DNA of 64,000 bases from Boletus sp. NGJ (taxonomy: Eukaryota > Basidiomycota > Agaricomycetes > Boletales > Boletaceae). Made by a program: the position numbers and the translations under genes. The stretch is from assembly GCA_019096195.1 (NCBI GenBank), contig JAGTXK010000219.1, forward strand, positions 1,302,001 through 1,366,000. Reading direction: 5' to 3'. The notes under the pieces are model-generated. The model was not told the DNA's origin, made no database searches, and saw only the letters and a program-made list of their open reading frames with translations. Positions 22,262 through 31,143 of the stretch are shown here, one piece after another (within the stretch, counting starts at the first letter, position 1; every line of letters begins with the position of its first letter).

Positions 22262-22860
22262 ACTTGTTGATGGGTTTTAGGAGAGAGGTTGGGCGGAGAT
22301 AAGAGCGAAAGTGGGCGATGCAGTATAAGGTGAATGTGGAGGAGGGGCGGAGAGGTCTAACTCTGTCAGGATTTCTTATGTAGGTTTTCCTTTTCCTAGG
22401 TCGGTCTTCTTTCAGAACCTTACTACCCAATATCTTGCAATCAGGTTCTGGGATCCCTATGCCTTCATAGGAGTCAAAGTAAAGGTCGTTAAAAATGGTG
22501 GGCAATGGTGGTAGGGGGACTGGAGTATAACTGCTTTACTACTAGCAGGTGTTACACAGGAGAAAGTTGAGATAAATCTCCATATCATAACTTCGTGACG
22601 TCACAGGTAATCATGAGAACCTGGGTTCACTATTGTAGAACCAGCATATGCTTAGATCGGCAACCACCTAAGAAGTGGGGCTAGTGCACTATGCCTGGCA
22701 GCAACTTTATCTGTATTTATGATGCCGGACGAGCGTATATAACTAGTATTTCACCAAGTACTATACTCATCAGCGTCAAGTGCTGAAGACTTCAGATGTC
22801 CCTTAAATGCTGGGCCCATGTATAATCTCCTTAGCTCTGGAGTCCGAGCGTTGTGTATAT

Positions 22861-22871
22861 AGTCTAATCCA
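22861..22871 (-). promoter_or_regulatory. Element B primer-binding site of self-priming type
   Basis: Two bases after the 5' LTR the element strand reads TGGATTAGACT. Its complement AGTCTAATCCA occurs inside the LTR (23045-23035, minus strand), about 34 bases after the TATA box TATATAAAG, which is where transcription should begin. This is the same layout as in family A although the sequences differ. Only the shared AGTCT start is common to both. Confidence 0.65.
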
Positions 22872-22873
22872 AG

Positions 22874-23352
22874 TGTTATGAACCTTTCGGCACAAACCAC
22901 AAGGCTTGAACTATTCGCAGGTTACACGAAGCCTGGCTCAACGGATGAGGTGGGGAGTCTTAGTCCGTACTGTTCCCAACCCTACAATGACCAGAGTGGC
23001 CAAAGCTAATGAGTTGTTGGAGGAAAAATACAAGTGGATTAGACTGGGGTTTCCAGTCGTCAAAGTGCTACTTTATATACATGAAGGAGATGCGCACAGA
23101 CCAAGCAGTGCATGTGATATACTACTAAGTATAGTAAGACAGAGATTAAAGGGGCTGTGTGAGAAGAGTGGAAATTAAAGAGTCGTGGATCACATGAGGT
23201 GTGACGTCATATGATGTCATAGGTTCTAGACCTATCATGTGATGTGTTCCCATGATCACATGCACAGTCATGTGATTTATGAAGAAAAAGGTTGATGAAA
23301 ATGAAAAGTAAGTGTTCATATGAAAAGTTTGAAAATTTCGTATATTATAACA
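22874..23352 (-). repeat. 5' LTR of Gypsy element B
   Basis: It is 479 bp long and followed by CTAAT, the target duplication that also precedes the 3' LTR at 16928-16932. It contains TATATAAAG on the element strand near 23075. Confidence 0.95.
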
Positions 23353-23478
23353 CTAATCATATGTAGAGCTGTTGTTATCCAACACTCCACATGATAGAAT
23401 TACACAAAGTAGCTACACTGAATGTACTGTCTGACATAGAGCCACTGCCCTGCTGGACAATAAATATGGAAAAAAAAA
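23353..23478 (+). mobile_element. LINE 3' tail
   Basis: After the CTAAT duplication of element B about 120 bp of non-coding sequence ends in GACAATAAATATGG followed by a run of nine A. AATAAA followed by an A-run is what a LINE 3' end looks like. It resumes the LINE broken at 16932. Beyond the A-run the CATAG repeat starts at once. Confidence 0.7.
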
Positions 23479-24487
23479 TAGTGTTATAGTATTGAAAGTG
23501 TATTCATAGTTTCATAGTATTCATAGTTCATATTATAGTATCATATGTAGTACCATAGCATTTCATAGCATTTATAGTACATTTATAGTAGTCATAGTCA
23601 GAGTAGTAATTTTAAGCTAATTCTAATTCTAATTCTAATCCTAAATCAAAAGTATACAAAATGTGTAGTCAAAGTGTAACAAAGTGTAGTCAACAAAAAG
23701 TGTAGGCAAATGTGTGTACAAAAAGTGTAGGAAAGAGTATAGTACGGTGTAGTAAAAATGTGCACCAAATGTAGCAAAAGTGTAGCAAACAGTGTATAGT
23801 AAAAAAAAGCAAACAAAAGTGTAGCAGAGTGTAGTACAGTGTAGCAAACAAAGTGTACCAAAAGTGTACCAAAAATGCGCACCAAAGTGTAGTAAAAGTG
23901 TAGTCACAATGAATACCAAAAGTGTAAACCTACACAAAAAAAAATTATTCAAGTCCATTTTCCCATACTTAGTGTTAAAAAGCGACATTGTTTGCTGATG
24001 TTTGTGCCACCATTCTTGTATAAACAAGCCAGACTTCAAAAACTTTCCCACACCATCTTGTTTCTTAATTTTATCCTTCTCTACTCATTACATGAAATGT
24101 TAATAAATCATTAGGATTGGGATTGTAGGATTAGGATTGGGACTGGGATTAGGATTAGGATTAGGATTAATAGAATTAATATTTGATTGAATTTGAAATT
24201 AGAATTGGCTTGAAATTGGATTAGGATTAGGATTGCTAAGCCACTATGGAAGCACCATGTATACTATGGTATTACTATGACCACTATGGAAGTACTATGA
24301 GAATACTGTGAGACACTATGAAAGCACTATGAGAATACTATAAGACACTATGAGAATACCATGGCCACACTATGAATAGACTATGAAATACTGTCATAGT
24401 ACTATCAAACCACCATCCAGTTGAACTCTCACTATGAGCACTATGTTACTGTCCAGCACTGGACAGTTAGTCCTGTTTTTACTGATG
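23479..24487 (+). repeat. CATAG element, copy lacking its left terminus
   Basis: It starts inside the left CATAGT arm (ATTGAAAGTG is shared with the copy at 9010) and runs through the CCTAAT array, the GTGTAGT arm, the core with TTGTATAAAC near 24016, the ATTAGG array and the TATGA arm. It ends at the intact right terminus CCTGTTTTTACTGATG. The left roughly 100 bp are missing next to the LINE tail. It is more diverged than the two copies near 8-11 kb. Confidence 0.8.
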
Positions 24488-24519
24488 GCTGTGAGATAGG
24501 TAGCATGGAGGGAAGAAGC

Positions 24520-25010
24520 AAGCTGTTCCTGGGTAAAGATAGGGTGGAAATTGTGCAGGTCGATATGAGCATAGTCCTTATCCTTCTCTTTGGGGTAGAT
24601 ATTCCAGCATCTAGTAAGGGCATCAGGTTTCACACCAAGGCATCCAGGGTGAAAGTGGACAATCATGTGGAATTGGGAGAGAAATTCTGACCACTGGGCT
24701 TGCTAGTGGGTCAGAAGTTTCGACATTGTGAAGTACTTTAGATTCTTATAGTTGGTGACAACGTTGATTGGAGTGCTGGAACCTTCAAGGTAGTGATGCC
24801 AAGCCTGGAAAGACTTGTGAATGGTGAGGAGTTCCTTAACATGGGTGTCATAGTTGAGCTCTGGAGTAGTGAGCATCCATGAAAAGAAAGCAAGAGGCCA
24901 GAGGTCTTCATATGAACAATGGATGGAGAGAATCCCAGTGATAGCATAGTTGGAGGTGTCAGTTTCTATAATTATTGGAGCATCAGTGTTATGATCCCTT
25001 TCGGAAACCA
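24520..25010 (-). pseudogene. Element D: RNase H region
   Basis: The block IIIETDTSNYAITGILSI gives the first RNase H acidic position. It is followed by ELNYDTHVKELLTI and HYLEGSSTPINVVTNYKNL. The downstream DALTRCWNIYPKE block is the linker usual in this basidiomycete Gypsy lineage. The region is interrupted by the solo LTR at 24987. Confidence 0.8.
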
Positions 25011-25468
25011 AACCACAAGGCTCGAATATCTCGCAGGCTACACAAGTCCTGGCTTAACGAATAAGGTGGGGAGTCGTAGGCCGTCCTATTCCTAACCCTA
25101 CGATGACCAAAGGCCAAAGCTAATAGGTTATTGGAGGAAGAGAACAAGTGGATTAGACTGGGGGTTCCAGTCGTCAAAGTGCTACTTTATATACATAAGG
25201 AGAGTGCACACGGACCAGGCAGTGCGTGTGATAAATTACTAGGTATAGTAAGACGGAGATTAATAGGGCTGTGTGCAGAAGAGCGGAAATTAAAGGGGCG
25301 TGGATCACATGAGGTGTGATGTCATAATGATGTCATGGTTCTAGACCTGTCATGTGATATGTTCTCATGGTCACGTGCACAGTCACATGATTTATGAAGA
25401 AAAGAGTTTGAAGAAAATGAAAGATAAGTATGCGTATGAAAAGTTTGAAATTGTCCTATATTATAACA
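24987..25468 (-). repeat. Solo LTR of family B
   Basis: It is 482 bp long, begins and ends like the B LTRs, and is flanked on both sides by ATCAG. It lies inside the RNase H part of Gypsy D. It differs from the two B LTRs at scattered sites and is a separate, older or parallel insertion reduced to one LTR. Confidence 0.93.
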
Positions 25469-25589
25469 ATCAGGAGCCCAATGGGTAAGAATAGGAGTGG
25501 TGGTGAAGGCTTCCTTTAGTAAGCAGAAGGTGGATCAACAGTTGTCTCCAAAGAGTCAGGGAATGCCTTTGCAAGTCAATCAGATTAGC

Positions 25590-26350
25590 AGCATGATGAT
25601 GTTGGAGTAGTTGGTGATGAAGTGCCAGTAGAAGTTGGTGAAGTCAAAGAAGAATTGGATGTTCTTGACTTTATGAGGTTCTGGCCAGTTCTGCACAGCT
25701 TTGACTTTATCCAAAGACATGGTAAGACTGGAGAGTGTGATGATGTAGCTGAGGTACTCAGTCGTGACTATGGACCATTTGCATTTCTTGAGTTTTGTGT
25801 AAAGGCCATGCTTGCAGAGTTGCTGGAGGACTTCACAGACATGTTCTGTGTGAGCAGTTTTATTCATAGAGAAGACCAGAATGTCATCCAAGTAGACAAT
25901 AACACTAACATCTAGAAGATCTGCAAAGATGGTGTTAATAAACCATTGGAAAGTCATGGGAGCATTGGTAAGGCTGAATGGCATTACTAGCCACTCATAC
26001 AAACCATAGCATGTTTGGAAAGATGTTTTCCATTCATCTCCATTGGCAATGTGAACCAGATGATAGGCATGCAAGAGATCAATCTTGGTGTATATCTTCA
26101 TGTGGCTTGGAGTGTCTAGGAGGTTGAAGATGTGGGGGAGTGGGTAGTAGTCTTTCTTTGTGATCTTGTTAAGTCCTTGGAAGTCAACACAAAGGCAGAG
26201 TGAACTGTCCTTTTTATGGATGAAGAGAACTGGGGCAGCATGGGCAGAGGAAGAGAGTTGGATGAAGCACATGGCTAGATGTTCATTGAGGAAGGTATGG
26301 AGAGAGCTAAGTTCAGAGGTAGAAAGGGAGTAGGTAGTTCCCAAGGGAGG
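25590..26350 (-). pseudogene. Element D: reverse transcriptase
   Basis: The landmarks are VLFIHKKDSSLCLCVDFQGL, KKDYYPLPHI, MPFSLTNAPMTFQWFIN and the catalytic YLDDILVFS box. It is followed by LYTKLKKCKW and a GFxNFYxxFI-like block. Spacing and motifs are Ty3/Gypsy. It is part of a broken old element. Confidence 0.88.
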
Positions 26351-26859
26351 AGAGGCTCCTTCCTCCAGATCAATTTTCAGGTCATGTTCTCAATGTGGAG
26401 CAAGCTGGGAGGCTTTGCTCTTGCTAAAGACATCAGAGAAATCATGGTATCTCAGAGGAACACTGGAGAGATCAATTGGTGGGCACTAATGAGTATGATG
26501 GGCAGAGCTTTGTGATTGGAGAAATGTGGTGGATCAGGTGTGGTATCAGCCAGAGAAGGGGATTCCAGAGGCTGTGAAGGAGAGCTTGGAGTTGCTGGCA
26601 CTTGCTGCTCAGATGAATGGAACATGATATTGCTTGTGACCCAATCAATTAATGGATTGTGGTGGGTAAGCTGGTTGTGTCCTAGAACAATGGAACAAGT
26701 AGAGTCCAGCAGAGTGATGTAGAAAGTTGTTGGAGTGATGTCACTGGTTTTGAAATGGACTGAGAGTTTGGTGGCTTAGGTGATTGTACTGTTGGTAGTT
26801 CCATTGAAGAGACAGAGCTGGAGCAGAGGGACAGAATAGATTGAAAGTTCATTTTTATT

Positions 26860-27043
26860 AATAAAGACTGTATCTATGAAACAATTGGAGGAGCCTGAGT
26901 CTACAAGCATGGAAAAGGGTGGAATTATATAGGAGACTAAGGAGACAGAGGGCATGAGGGATTTGGGGTTGGAAAGAGTGGATGCCTTGAGGTAGATCTT
27001 CTTAGCTGCACAAGTGGGTCCAATATAACCTCCAGTTTGTGTG
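26860..27043 (-). pseudogene. Element D: aspartic protease
   Basis: The box MLVDSGSSNCFIDTVFI is a retropepsin active site. Upstream the reading runs up to the hAT insertion point at 27043. The continuation in the gag direction is found beyond the hAT element at 29835. Confidence 0.8.
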
Positions 27044-27109
27044 TAGGCAAGAACATGGGTAAATCCATGGGTATCATTGGCCATACCTGTACCAGTACCC
27101 GCAGATATA

Positions 27110-27320
27110 CAGTGGCTCAAAAAAGTGTCCCAATGTTTGACTATTTTGCAAAGACTTGACATTTGCAAAAGAACCAAAAGGTATTAGTCCTAACCCTTGC
27201 TGGGCCATTGATAGCCCTAATCCTTGCCCTGAAGATGAGCCCTTAGTCATGTGAGTTGGTTGTCATGGTACTGAGTTATAGCCATATTAAAAGGATATGT
27301 CATTGGGACACTTATTTGAC
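27110..27320 (+). repeat. Left arm of Tc1/mariner element 1
   Basis: The outer motif GTGTCCCAATG near 27125-27135 recurs inverted as CATTGGGACAC at 27301. Compared with the right arm it has a small internal duplication (CCTAACCCTTG / CCTAATCCTTG), which explains its extra 25 bp. Confidence 0.85.
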
Positions 27321-27419
27321 CCTGATATTATCAACTATCATTTAGTAAATAACATAAGGTTCTGATGGATGCTGTGCTTCAACCCTGTCTGATTATGTCA
27401 CTTACATAACTCCAAATGG

Positions 27420-27426
27420 TATAAAG
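27420..27426 (+). promoter_or_regulatory. Probable TATA box of the Tc1 transposase gene
   Basis: TATAAAG lies 35 bp upstream of the start codon, just inside the left arm. With a usual 25-30 bp spacing the transcript would begin only a few bases before the ATG, giving a very short leader. Confidence 0.5.
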
Positions 27427-27460
27427 AGCAGAGATACCATTCAGCCAACCCTACTTCATT

Positions 27461-28477
27461 ATGAAATCCACTCCCTCCTCTGCTAGAGCCAATATTCTTT
27501 CTCTCTCTGAATCTGGCCTTTCTACTAGGCAAATATCATTTCAAACTAGTCTGGGGAAGTCTACTGTGGCCAGGGTTATCAAGGAGATCCACCCAGGCAA
27601 GGAAAACATCAAATTAGGATGTCCTTCTAAACTTTCTCCTACTGATAAAAGGAGAATTGTCTCTAGTATTACCTCTGGCAAAGTTGAAAATGCTGTCCAG
27701 GCTACCCATCTCATCAATTCTGCTCTCTCTTCTCCTGTCTCTGCTCAAACTGTTAGGAATGTTCTCAAGTCTGCATCTCTTAAGGCTGTAGTCAAGAAAA
27801 AGAAGCCACTCTTGTCTGTGAAGCATAGGCAACATAGGCTAGCCTTTGCTCTCAAGCACCAACATTGGACTGTGGAGGACTGGACTAGGGTTATATGGTC
27901 AGATGAAACCAAGATCAACAGGATTGGGTCAGATGGAAGGAAGTATGTATGGAAATTGGCAGGAAAGTCTTTGCAAGACAAGGAAGTTCAGGGAACAGTA
28001 AAGTTTGGAGGAGGTTCCTTGATGGTTTGGGGATGCATGAGTTGGAGTGGAGTGGGGATTCTTGCAGAGGTTGAAGGGAGGATGAATGCTGAGCAGTATG
28101 TCTCTATTTTGGAGGATAATCTGCTTCCTTCCATGGAAAATTCTGGAATTCCTGAAGAGAGCATTATCTTTCAACAAGATAATGACCCCAAGCACACCTC
28201 TAAAAGAGCCAAGGAGTGGCTGGAATCTCAAGGGATCAAGCTTCTTGACTGGCCAGCACAATCTCCAGACCTTAATCCCATTGAACATCTCTGGCAAATC
28301 CTCAAAAAAAAACTCAATAGCTATACAACACCACCGAAAGGAGTATGGGAGCTTTGGGAGAGAATTGAAGTGGAGTGGGGGAAGATAGAGGTTGAGGAGT
28401 GTCGAGGATTGATAGAGGGTATGCCTAGAAGACTAGAGGCAGTGATAAAAGCAAAGGGAGGGCATACAAAGTACTAA
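27461..28477 (+). CDS. Tc1/mariner-type transposase, uninterrupted, 338 aa
   Basis: It cuts and pastes its own element at TA sites. Residues about 8-45 and 55-105 form two helix-turn-helix units (paired-like DNA-binding region) joined by a GCPSKLSPTDKR linker. A basic KKKK stretch at 112-116 may serve as a nuclear signal. The catalytic triad is complete: D148 in WSDET, D240 in FQQDNDPKHT and E275 in SPDLNPIEHLW, with exactly 34 residues between D240 and E275 (DD34E, Tc1 group). The length of 338 residues is normal for the family. The ATG at 27461 is the first in frame after the left arm and precedes the first helix by few residues. There are no stops or shifts. It is the only convincingly intact gene in the window. 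Function is assigned by motif; activity is not shown. Confidence 0.95.
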   Translation: MKSTPSSARANILSLSESGLSTRQISFQTSLGKSTVARVIKEIHPGKENIKLGCPSKLSPTDKRRIVSSITSGKVENAVQATHLINSALSSPVSAQTVRNVLKSASLKAVVKKKKPLLSVKHRQHRLAFALKHQHWTVEDWTRVIWSDETKINRIGSDGRKYVWKLAGKSLQDKEVQGTVKFGGGSLMVWGCMSWSGVGILAEVEGRMNAEQYVSILEDNLLPSMENSGIPEESIIFQQDNDPKHTSKRAKEWLESQGIKLLDWPAQSPDLNPIEHLWQILKKKLNSYTTPPKGVWELWERIEVEWGKIEVEECRGLIEGMPRRLEAVIKAKGGHTKY

Positions 28478-28496
28478 ATTGAAGAATAGAAATGTT

Positions 28497-28682
28497 GCTC
28501 AAAAAAGTGTCCCAATGACATGTCACTTTTAATATGGCTATATCTCAGTGCCATGACAACCAACTCACATGACTAAGGGCTCATCTTCAGGGCAAGGATT
28601 AGGGCTAATACCTTTTGGTTCTTTTGCAAATGTCAAGTCTTTGCAAAATAGCCAAACATTGGGACACTTTTTTGAGCCACTG
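28497..28682 (-). repeat. Right arm of Tc1/mariner element 1
   Basis: It is a 186 bp inverted counterpart of the left arm. The inner motif GTGTCCCAATG (28507-28517) and outer motif CATTGGGACAC (28657) face each other. It is followed by TA at 28683-28684. Confidence 0.85.
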
Positions 28683-29700
28683 TAAAGCACTTAGGGTGGC
28701 CAGTTTTCATGAGACACTGAAAACCACAGTCTTTGACTATGGAAAATGGTTGTAGACTTTCAGTGATCCAGCACACGACCTCTGCCCTGGAAACAGCAGC
28801 ATTATTCAAGGCTGATGCATCCAAGGGTTCAAACTCACCTCATGTCCTGTCATGTATGTGGCCAGTTGGAATATGTGACTTTGCCATTCCCCTTTCTCTT
28901 GAACACTGTAATAATGGATCCATCATGTGCAAATGTTTTAATGATCTTGGTACATACTTCATCGGCATCCTTGGCCTGATCAGCAGTTGACAGAATAGTG
29001 GGTCCCCAGCCACAGCATGTCTTCACATGTTTGCACAGATTACTGGTTGACTGGGTGTCTTGAGTGTCAATGAAATGACAGATTCTGGCCTTGCAACCAT
29101 ACACACTGCACTTGAAGTCATGTGCATGCCAGCTGTTGACATTGATGATGCTTGGCTTTGCCACAAAAAAAGTGTACACAGATGAGACCCACTCCTTCAT
29201 TAGATGAGCTGCAGGTGTTATTGAACTCCTCACAATTAAGTGGCAACATACCCAACTCATTCTCTGGGCCTATTAGCTTGGGCCTTGGGGATGCTGATTC
29301 TTCTTGTTCAGTCACATCATTTTATTGTTTGAATCTTTGTCAGGCACATCCTTGACCATTGCCTGTTCAACTAAGGAAGGTAGCAATGCTCAGGCCTACT
29401 TGGCAGACTGTGGTGCTGAATGAGCCTTCTTGGAAGCCTTGCCATCTCTATGTTGATCATTCTTTTGCTTCTCTGCCTTCTGTTACTGTTCTTCACGTGC
29501 TGCCTTTGCTTTGTATGTCAGCTTTGTACTACATTTGGGTGCCTCTGTGAACATCTTGCCACTCAGTCCTTGGATGACAATGGTAGAAGGATGACAGTTG
29601 AGGCAATTTTCATAGCCATTTATAAGCCACTTTAACATGTCACTATTTTCTCCAAAGGCTATGCTCTCCATTTCAACAGATGATATAGTGTCCATATCTA
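28683..29700 (-). pseudogene. hAT transposase, N-terminal BED-finger part
   Basis: The minus strand starts near 29695 with MDTISSVEMESIAFGENSD. It reaches a BED zinc finger, HDFKCSVYGCKARI followed by STSNLCKHVKTCCG (Cys-Cys-His-Cys/His spacing), and then GKVTYSNWPHT and SLQPFSIV. These blocks match the N-terminal third of fungal hAT transposases (DNA recognition by the BED finger). The remainder, including the RNase H-like catalytic core and the dimerisation domain, is absent: the frame runs into the Tc1/mariner end at 28682 and does not resume beyond it. Stops are also present within the kept part. Confidence 0.75.
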
Positions 29701-29859
29701 CAGCTGTACTAGTATATACCCCTGTTATGGGTACAGGTATGGATATGAGTATCTAATAGCTGTACTCATACCCCTACCCACTGGTACTGGTATCTATGAC
29801 CCATACAGGTTACCCATACCCAGGTTCTTGCCTATTTGTGTCGAGTCATGGAGGTCACA

Positions 29860-30430
29860 GATTATTTTTTTGCCTCCACAGTAGAGACCTCCAGTTTGGT
29901 TTCCAGAATGGTGGTCGCAGCACAACCCTTGGATGTGCTGGAGGTTGACTTTGAGCAGTCCTTTGCCATATGACCAGCTTGGCCACAGAACATGCAGAGC
30001 TTGTTGTTGAACCTGTGCTTTCTTTCCTCCAAAGTGAGCTTGCTGTCTTTCCCTAGTTTGAATAACAAGTCTGGCTTTGGATGAGTGGAGGTGGTAGTTT
30101 CTTTGCCTTTGGACTCCTTGGAGTCCTTAGCACTACTGGAGAGGTGCAGAGAAGATGATGTGGTGGAAGTGGATGTTTTGGAAATGGAGGGTGGGGTCAA
30201 CATTTTCATCTGCCTGCTGACTTCAGACTTGTGCTTCCAATAGTGCATGTTAATAGCCTGTGCAAGGCTTCAAAGTTTAGAGAGTGTTGGAGGTTTTCCA
30301 ATGCACAAATGAGAAAGTAAGAATACTATAACAAGGAAGTTACAAGTCTGAGGGCATGAGAGCATGCTCCAGAGGAGAATGTGCTGGAGTTGTGGATAGG
30401 GGTCTGGAGTTGGACTTGTTGAGTTGTATA
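29860..30430 (-). pseudogene. Element D: gag C-terminal part with CCHC knuckle
   Basis: The stretch LAQAINMHYWKHKSEVSRQ is followed by a serine/threonine-rich segment and the knuckle CMFCGQAGHMAKDC (C-X2-C-X4-H-X4-C). This is the usual end of gag in basidiomycete Gypsy elements. The upstream border with the Plavaka-like relic is near 30430 but not sharp. Confidence 0.78.
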
Positions 30431-31143
30431 TGATATGACACATTGGAAACATCCAATCTGATGTTAGGATGCAAATAATGTCACATGCATGGTGCTGTAT
30501 TGGTTATATTCCAATTCCAGAGTTTCAAGTTTACTCCAACTTCCAAACTCTTCTTGCTTCACATCTGTTTCACAGGTGCATGGTCATTATCTTTGCCTTA
30601 TTGAAGGAAACTGCACAGCATGGTACAGAAATAACAAATGGCTTTGGCAATGTGCAGAATTGCTTCACCCCACTTGTTGTCTATGTCATTGATCTCCTGG
30701 AGCAGCAGTTACTCGCTAGTGTGTCCAAGAATGCCTCCCCTGTGACTACTGCCACAATATCTCAGTTTGGTGACCCCTTTTCTCACCTACCACATAGTGG
30801 ACATCATACTCTTCAACAGATCATGGAAATTTGTGCAGTCAACAATCCATGGGATATTGCCTCTTTTCAGAAGAAGGCCAAGACTATTCATCTTCTTGGC
30901 ATTCATCTTCTCTTCTGGTGAGACTAGAAGTTTGCAGACCCTGCTTACTTGTTGAATGGTGAGACCCTCCATACATGTCACAAATTTTCTTTTGACCACA
31001 TTCTCAAGTGGTGCAAAGAAGTAGTGGGTAACTACTTACTTGATGAGCACTACAAGAACCTGCATCACCATACTGGTATTCAACACTTTACCTCAGAAGT
31101 CTCTCATATCAAAAAGATGACTAGTTGTGACCATCAAGACATA
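30430..31143 (+). pseudogene. Plavaka-like DNA transposase relic, segment 1
   Basis: The plus strand reads GNIQSDVRMQIMSHAWCCIGY, then FHRCMVIIFALLKETAQHG, GNVQNCFTPLVVYVIDLLEQ, QFGDPFSHLP and PWDIASFQKKAKTIHLLGIH. This succession matches the central part of the large transposases of the Plavaka type (CACTA-related), common in mushroom genomes. One stop lies just after HLLFW (about 30920). The N-terminal part is missing at the border with Gypsy D. It is interrupted at 31143 by a solo LTR with ACATA on both sides and resumes at 32043. Confidence 0.68.

Larger units (their letters stand above)
16933..23352 (-). mobile_element. Ty3/Gypsy LTR retrotransposon, chromovirus, family B, broken
   Basis: This is a complete insertion of 6.42 kb on the minus strand with LTRs of 483 and 479 bp and a perfect 5 bp target duplication CTAAT. 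Parts in element order are: 5' LTR, leader, gag with a CCHC knuckle, protease, reverse transcriptase, RNase H, integrase, chromodomain and 3' LTR. The LTRs differ at about 3 percent by eye, nearly all transitions, so it is among the younger LTR elements here. It has several breaks, fewer than element A. It sits in the 3' region of the LINE. A solo LTR of the same family is at 24987-25468. Confidence 0.95.
27110..28682 (+). mobile_element. Tc1/mariner element 1, structurally intact
   Basis: It is a 1573 bp element flanked by TA on both sides, with ends CAGTGGCTCAAAAAAGTGTC. Arms of 211 bp (left) and 186 bp (right) are inverted repeats of each other. Each arm carries the end motif a second time at its inner edge in opposite orientation (27301-27320 and 28497-28517). 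It contains one uninterrupted transposase gene. It lies inside a decayed hAT element and so is younger than it. Intact ends, intact gene and TA duplication together make this the best candidate in the window for a recently mobile element. Confidence 0.93.
27044..29834 (-). mobile_element. hAT DNA transposon remnant carrying a nested Tc1/mariner
   Basis: The inverted ends are TAGGCAAGAACATGGGTA (27044) and TAGGCAAGAACCTGGGTA (29834, read inward on minus). They are flanked by TTTGTGTG and TTTGTGTC, a 7/8 match for the 8 bp target duplication typical of hAT. Next to both ends lie GTACC/GGTAC-rich subterminal repeats (27085-27105; 29725-29826). The minus strand encodes a BED-finger N-terminal portion. 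Apart from the Tc1/mariner at 27110-28682, only about 1.2 kb of hAT remains. The catalytic and dimerisation regions are missing, so it is an internally deleted relic. The host sequence on both sides is Gypsy D. Confidence 0.78.
24488..30430 (-). mobile_element. Old Ty3/Gypsy retrotransposon D, broken and nested
   Basis: These are minus-strand remains. Gag with a CCHC knuckle is at about 29860-30430, protease at about 26860-27030, reverse transcriptase at about 25590-26350, and RNase H at about 24520-25010. No LTR was recognised at either side. The element was hit by a solo B-type LTR (24987-25468) and by a hAT element (27044-29834) that carries a Tc1/mariner. It is more decayed than A, B or C and has many breaks. 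It ends on the left at a CATAG element and on the right at a Plavaka-like relic. Confidence 0.85.

Noticed and set aside
30787-30999. A 70-codon minus-strand frame in the Plavaka segment
   Set aside because: The plus strand shows the conserved transposase succession over the same bases; the minus frame has no support.
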